Origin: an uncultured Lactobacillus sp.
GTDB lineage: Bacteria > Bacillota > Bacilli > Lactobacillales > Lactobacillaceae
Assembly (NCBI RefSeq): GCF_947367125.1
Contig: NZ_CANBCQ010000009.1
Span: 1 to 58,288, forward strand
Direction: 5' to 3'
Length of the DNA stretch: 58,288 nt
How positions within the stretch are numbered: the first letter of the stretch is position 1; every line of letters begins with the position of its first letter. The position numbers were made by a program, and so were the translations under genes. Shown one piece after another: positions 57,611 through 58,288 of the stretch. Under the pieces are notes generated by a model. It saw nothing but the letters and a program-made list of their open reading frames with translations, was not told the origin of the DNA and did not search any database.

Positions 57611-58134
57611 CATTAAAAATAGCGAAATAATGAAGATCCAGCGCCAATTAAGTGCATCGGTAATCATTCCGCCAAAAACTGGCCCTAAGGCAACGGCACA
57701 GGCAGTAATCATAGTGCCGATTCCCATCATAAAGCCTAGTTTTTCTTTAGGTACTTCAGCCAAGATAATATTGTACATTAACGGTAAGCCAATCCCCGTG
57801 CCGACTCCTTGCATTGCCCGTCCTAATAACAATAAATCAAAGCGCGGTGATAAAATATCGATGATTAGCCTCAAAGTAAACAAAAGAACTCCTAGAATAA
57901 AAATTTTCTTAGTCGAAATTCTTAATCTAATCTGTGAACTAATCGGTACGATAGTCGCAATTACCAATAAGACTAGTGTGTTTACCCACTGAACTTGATC
58001 AGTGGTAATCGAAAATTCTTTAATTAACGTTGGAAAAGTAACTGTCGTGGCTGTTTCATCCAATATTCCTAAAAATGAGAGCATCCCTGCCGACAAAATC
58101 GCTAATACCAAGCGTGGCGTAACTTTTTAGCCAT
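57611..58134 (-). pseudogene. N-terminal part of the split MFS exporter, with a frameshift near the start
   Basis: About 174 codons: DETATTVTFPTLIKEF, QVQWVNTLVLLVIATIVP and RAMQGVGTGIGLPLMYNI are typical of DHA2 exporters. The natural start is probably ATG at 58132-58134 (MAKK), but the frame slips at a five-A tract (58124-58128 as T on the plus strand); six As would give MAKKVTPRLVLAIL. A TTG at 58111 is the only start that avoids the slip. The 3' end is cut by the IS at 57610. Doubly inactivated, unless the slip is a sequencing undercall. Confidence 0.82.
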
Positions 58135-58288
58135 TTTCCATCTTCTTTTCTAAATAACTTCAATGCTTTTGATATCATTATACTGTTTGTCGACTGCCGT
58201 TCACAAAAAAATGGCTCTATAATTTTTCCTGTTGATGACTTATCTATATGATAAGCTGTTAACAGGATTTTTTATTGCAAAAAAGAGG

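Noticed and set aside
58227-58275. Hairpin CCTGTT/AACAGG with T run on the plus strand
   Set aside because: No upstream plus-strand gene within the window to terminate; too close to the edge to interpret.

Overview
The window looks like the chromosome of a Lactobacillus of the acidophilus/helveticus group. The evidence is AT-rich Firmicute gene content, S-layer-associated (SLAP-type) surface proteins, a YSIRK adhesin, a helveticin J-like protein and typical lactobacillar gene order. Several genes are broken in ways common in dairy-adapted L. helveticus. The species call is an inference.

Left part (1-11.5 kb): an Abi_2-type abortive-infection protein, then thrS behind its own T-box leader, then the tightly packed minus-strand cluster polA-mutM-coaE-nrdR-dnaB-dnaI (DNA repair, replication initiation, CoA synthesis), then an SPFH protein with a DinJ/RelB-type antitoxin that has no visible toxin.

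Surface and secreted region (11.5-27 kb): a SEC10/PgrA-type coiled-coil surface protein, a 1711-residue YSIRK adhesin without an LPxTG anchor, and in the adhesin leader a short reading frame broken at an eight-G tract. These are followed by a helveticin J-like protein, a secreted M1 metallopeptidase, murC, and a SLAP-type gene broken by one in-frame stop.

Housekeeping part (26.7-42.8 kb): ytpR with a thioredoxin, a DUF805 protein, trmB-ecsB-ecsA divergent from hit-ytxH, then prsA. Next come two adjacent wrecks (a protease-like/permease chimera and an XRE regulator remnant), the yhaM-yhaN-yhaO / YlbF-like / PBP1A cluster, and an RluA pseudouridine synthase.

Right part (42.8-58.3 kb): a phosphatase/PEP-synthase chimeric pseudogene, an aquaglyceroporin, and a cellobiose-type PTS permease divergent from an RpiR regulator and a GH1 6-phospho-beta-glucosidase, each enzyme or transport promoter carrying a clear palindrome. 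Further on are an orphan CitG, a nonsense-broken acyltransferase, two AAA ATPases with repeats in their control regions, and an MFS exporter gene split by a TnpB-only IS200/IS605-type element.

The strongest non-routine signals are: (1) the G8 tract in a short ORF ahead of the adhesin; (2) the TnpB element, whose two flanks rejoin into one exporter frame and whose inferred guide would match the exporter; (3) four apparent Trp-codon-to-stop changes spread over three pseudogenes, two of them deletion chimeras; (4) palindromic operators in the beta-glucoside locus. No CRISPR array, rRNA or tRNA gene was recognised.
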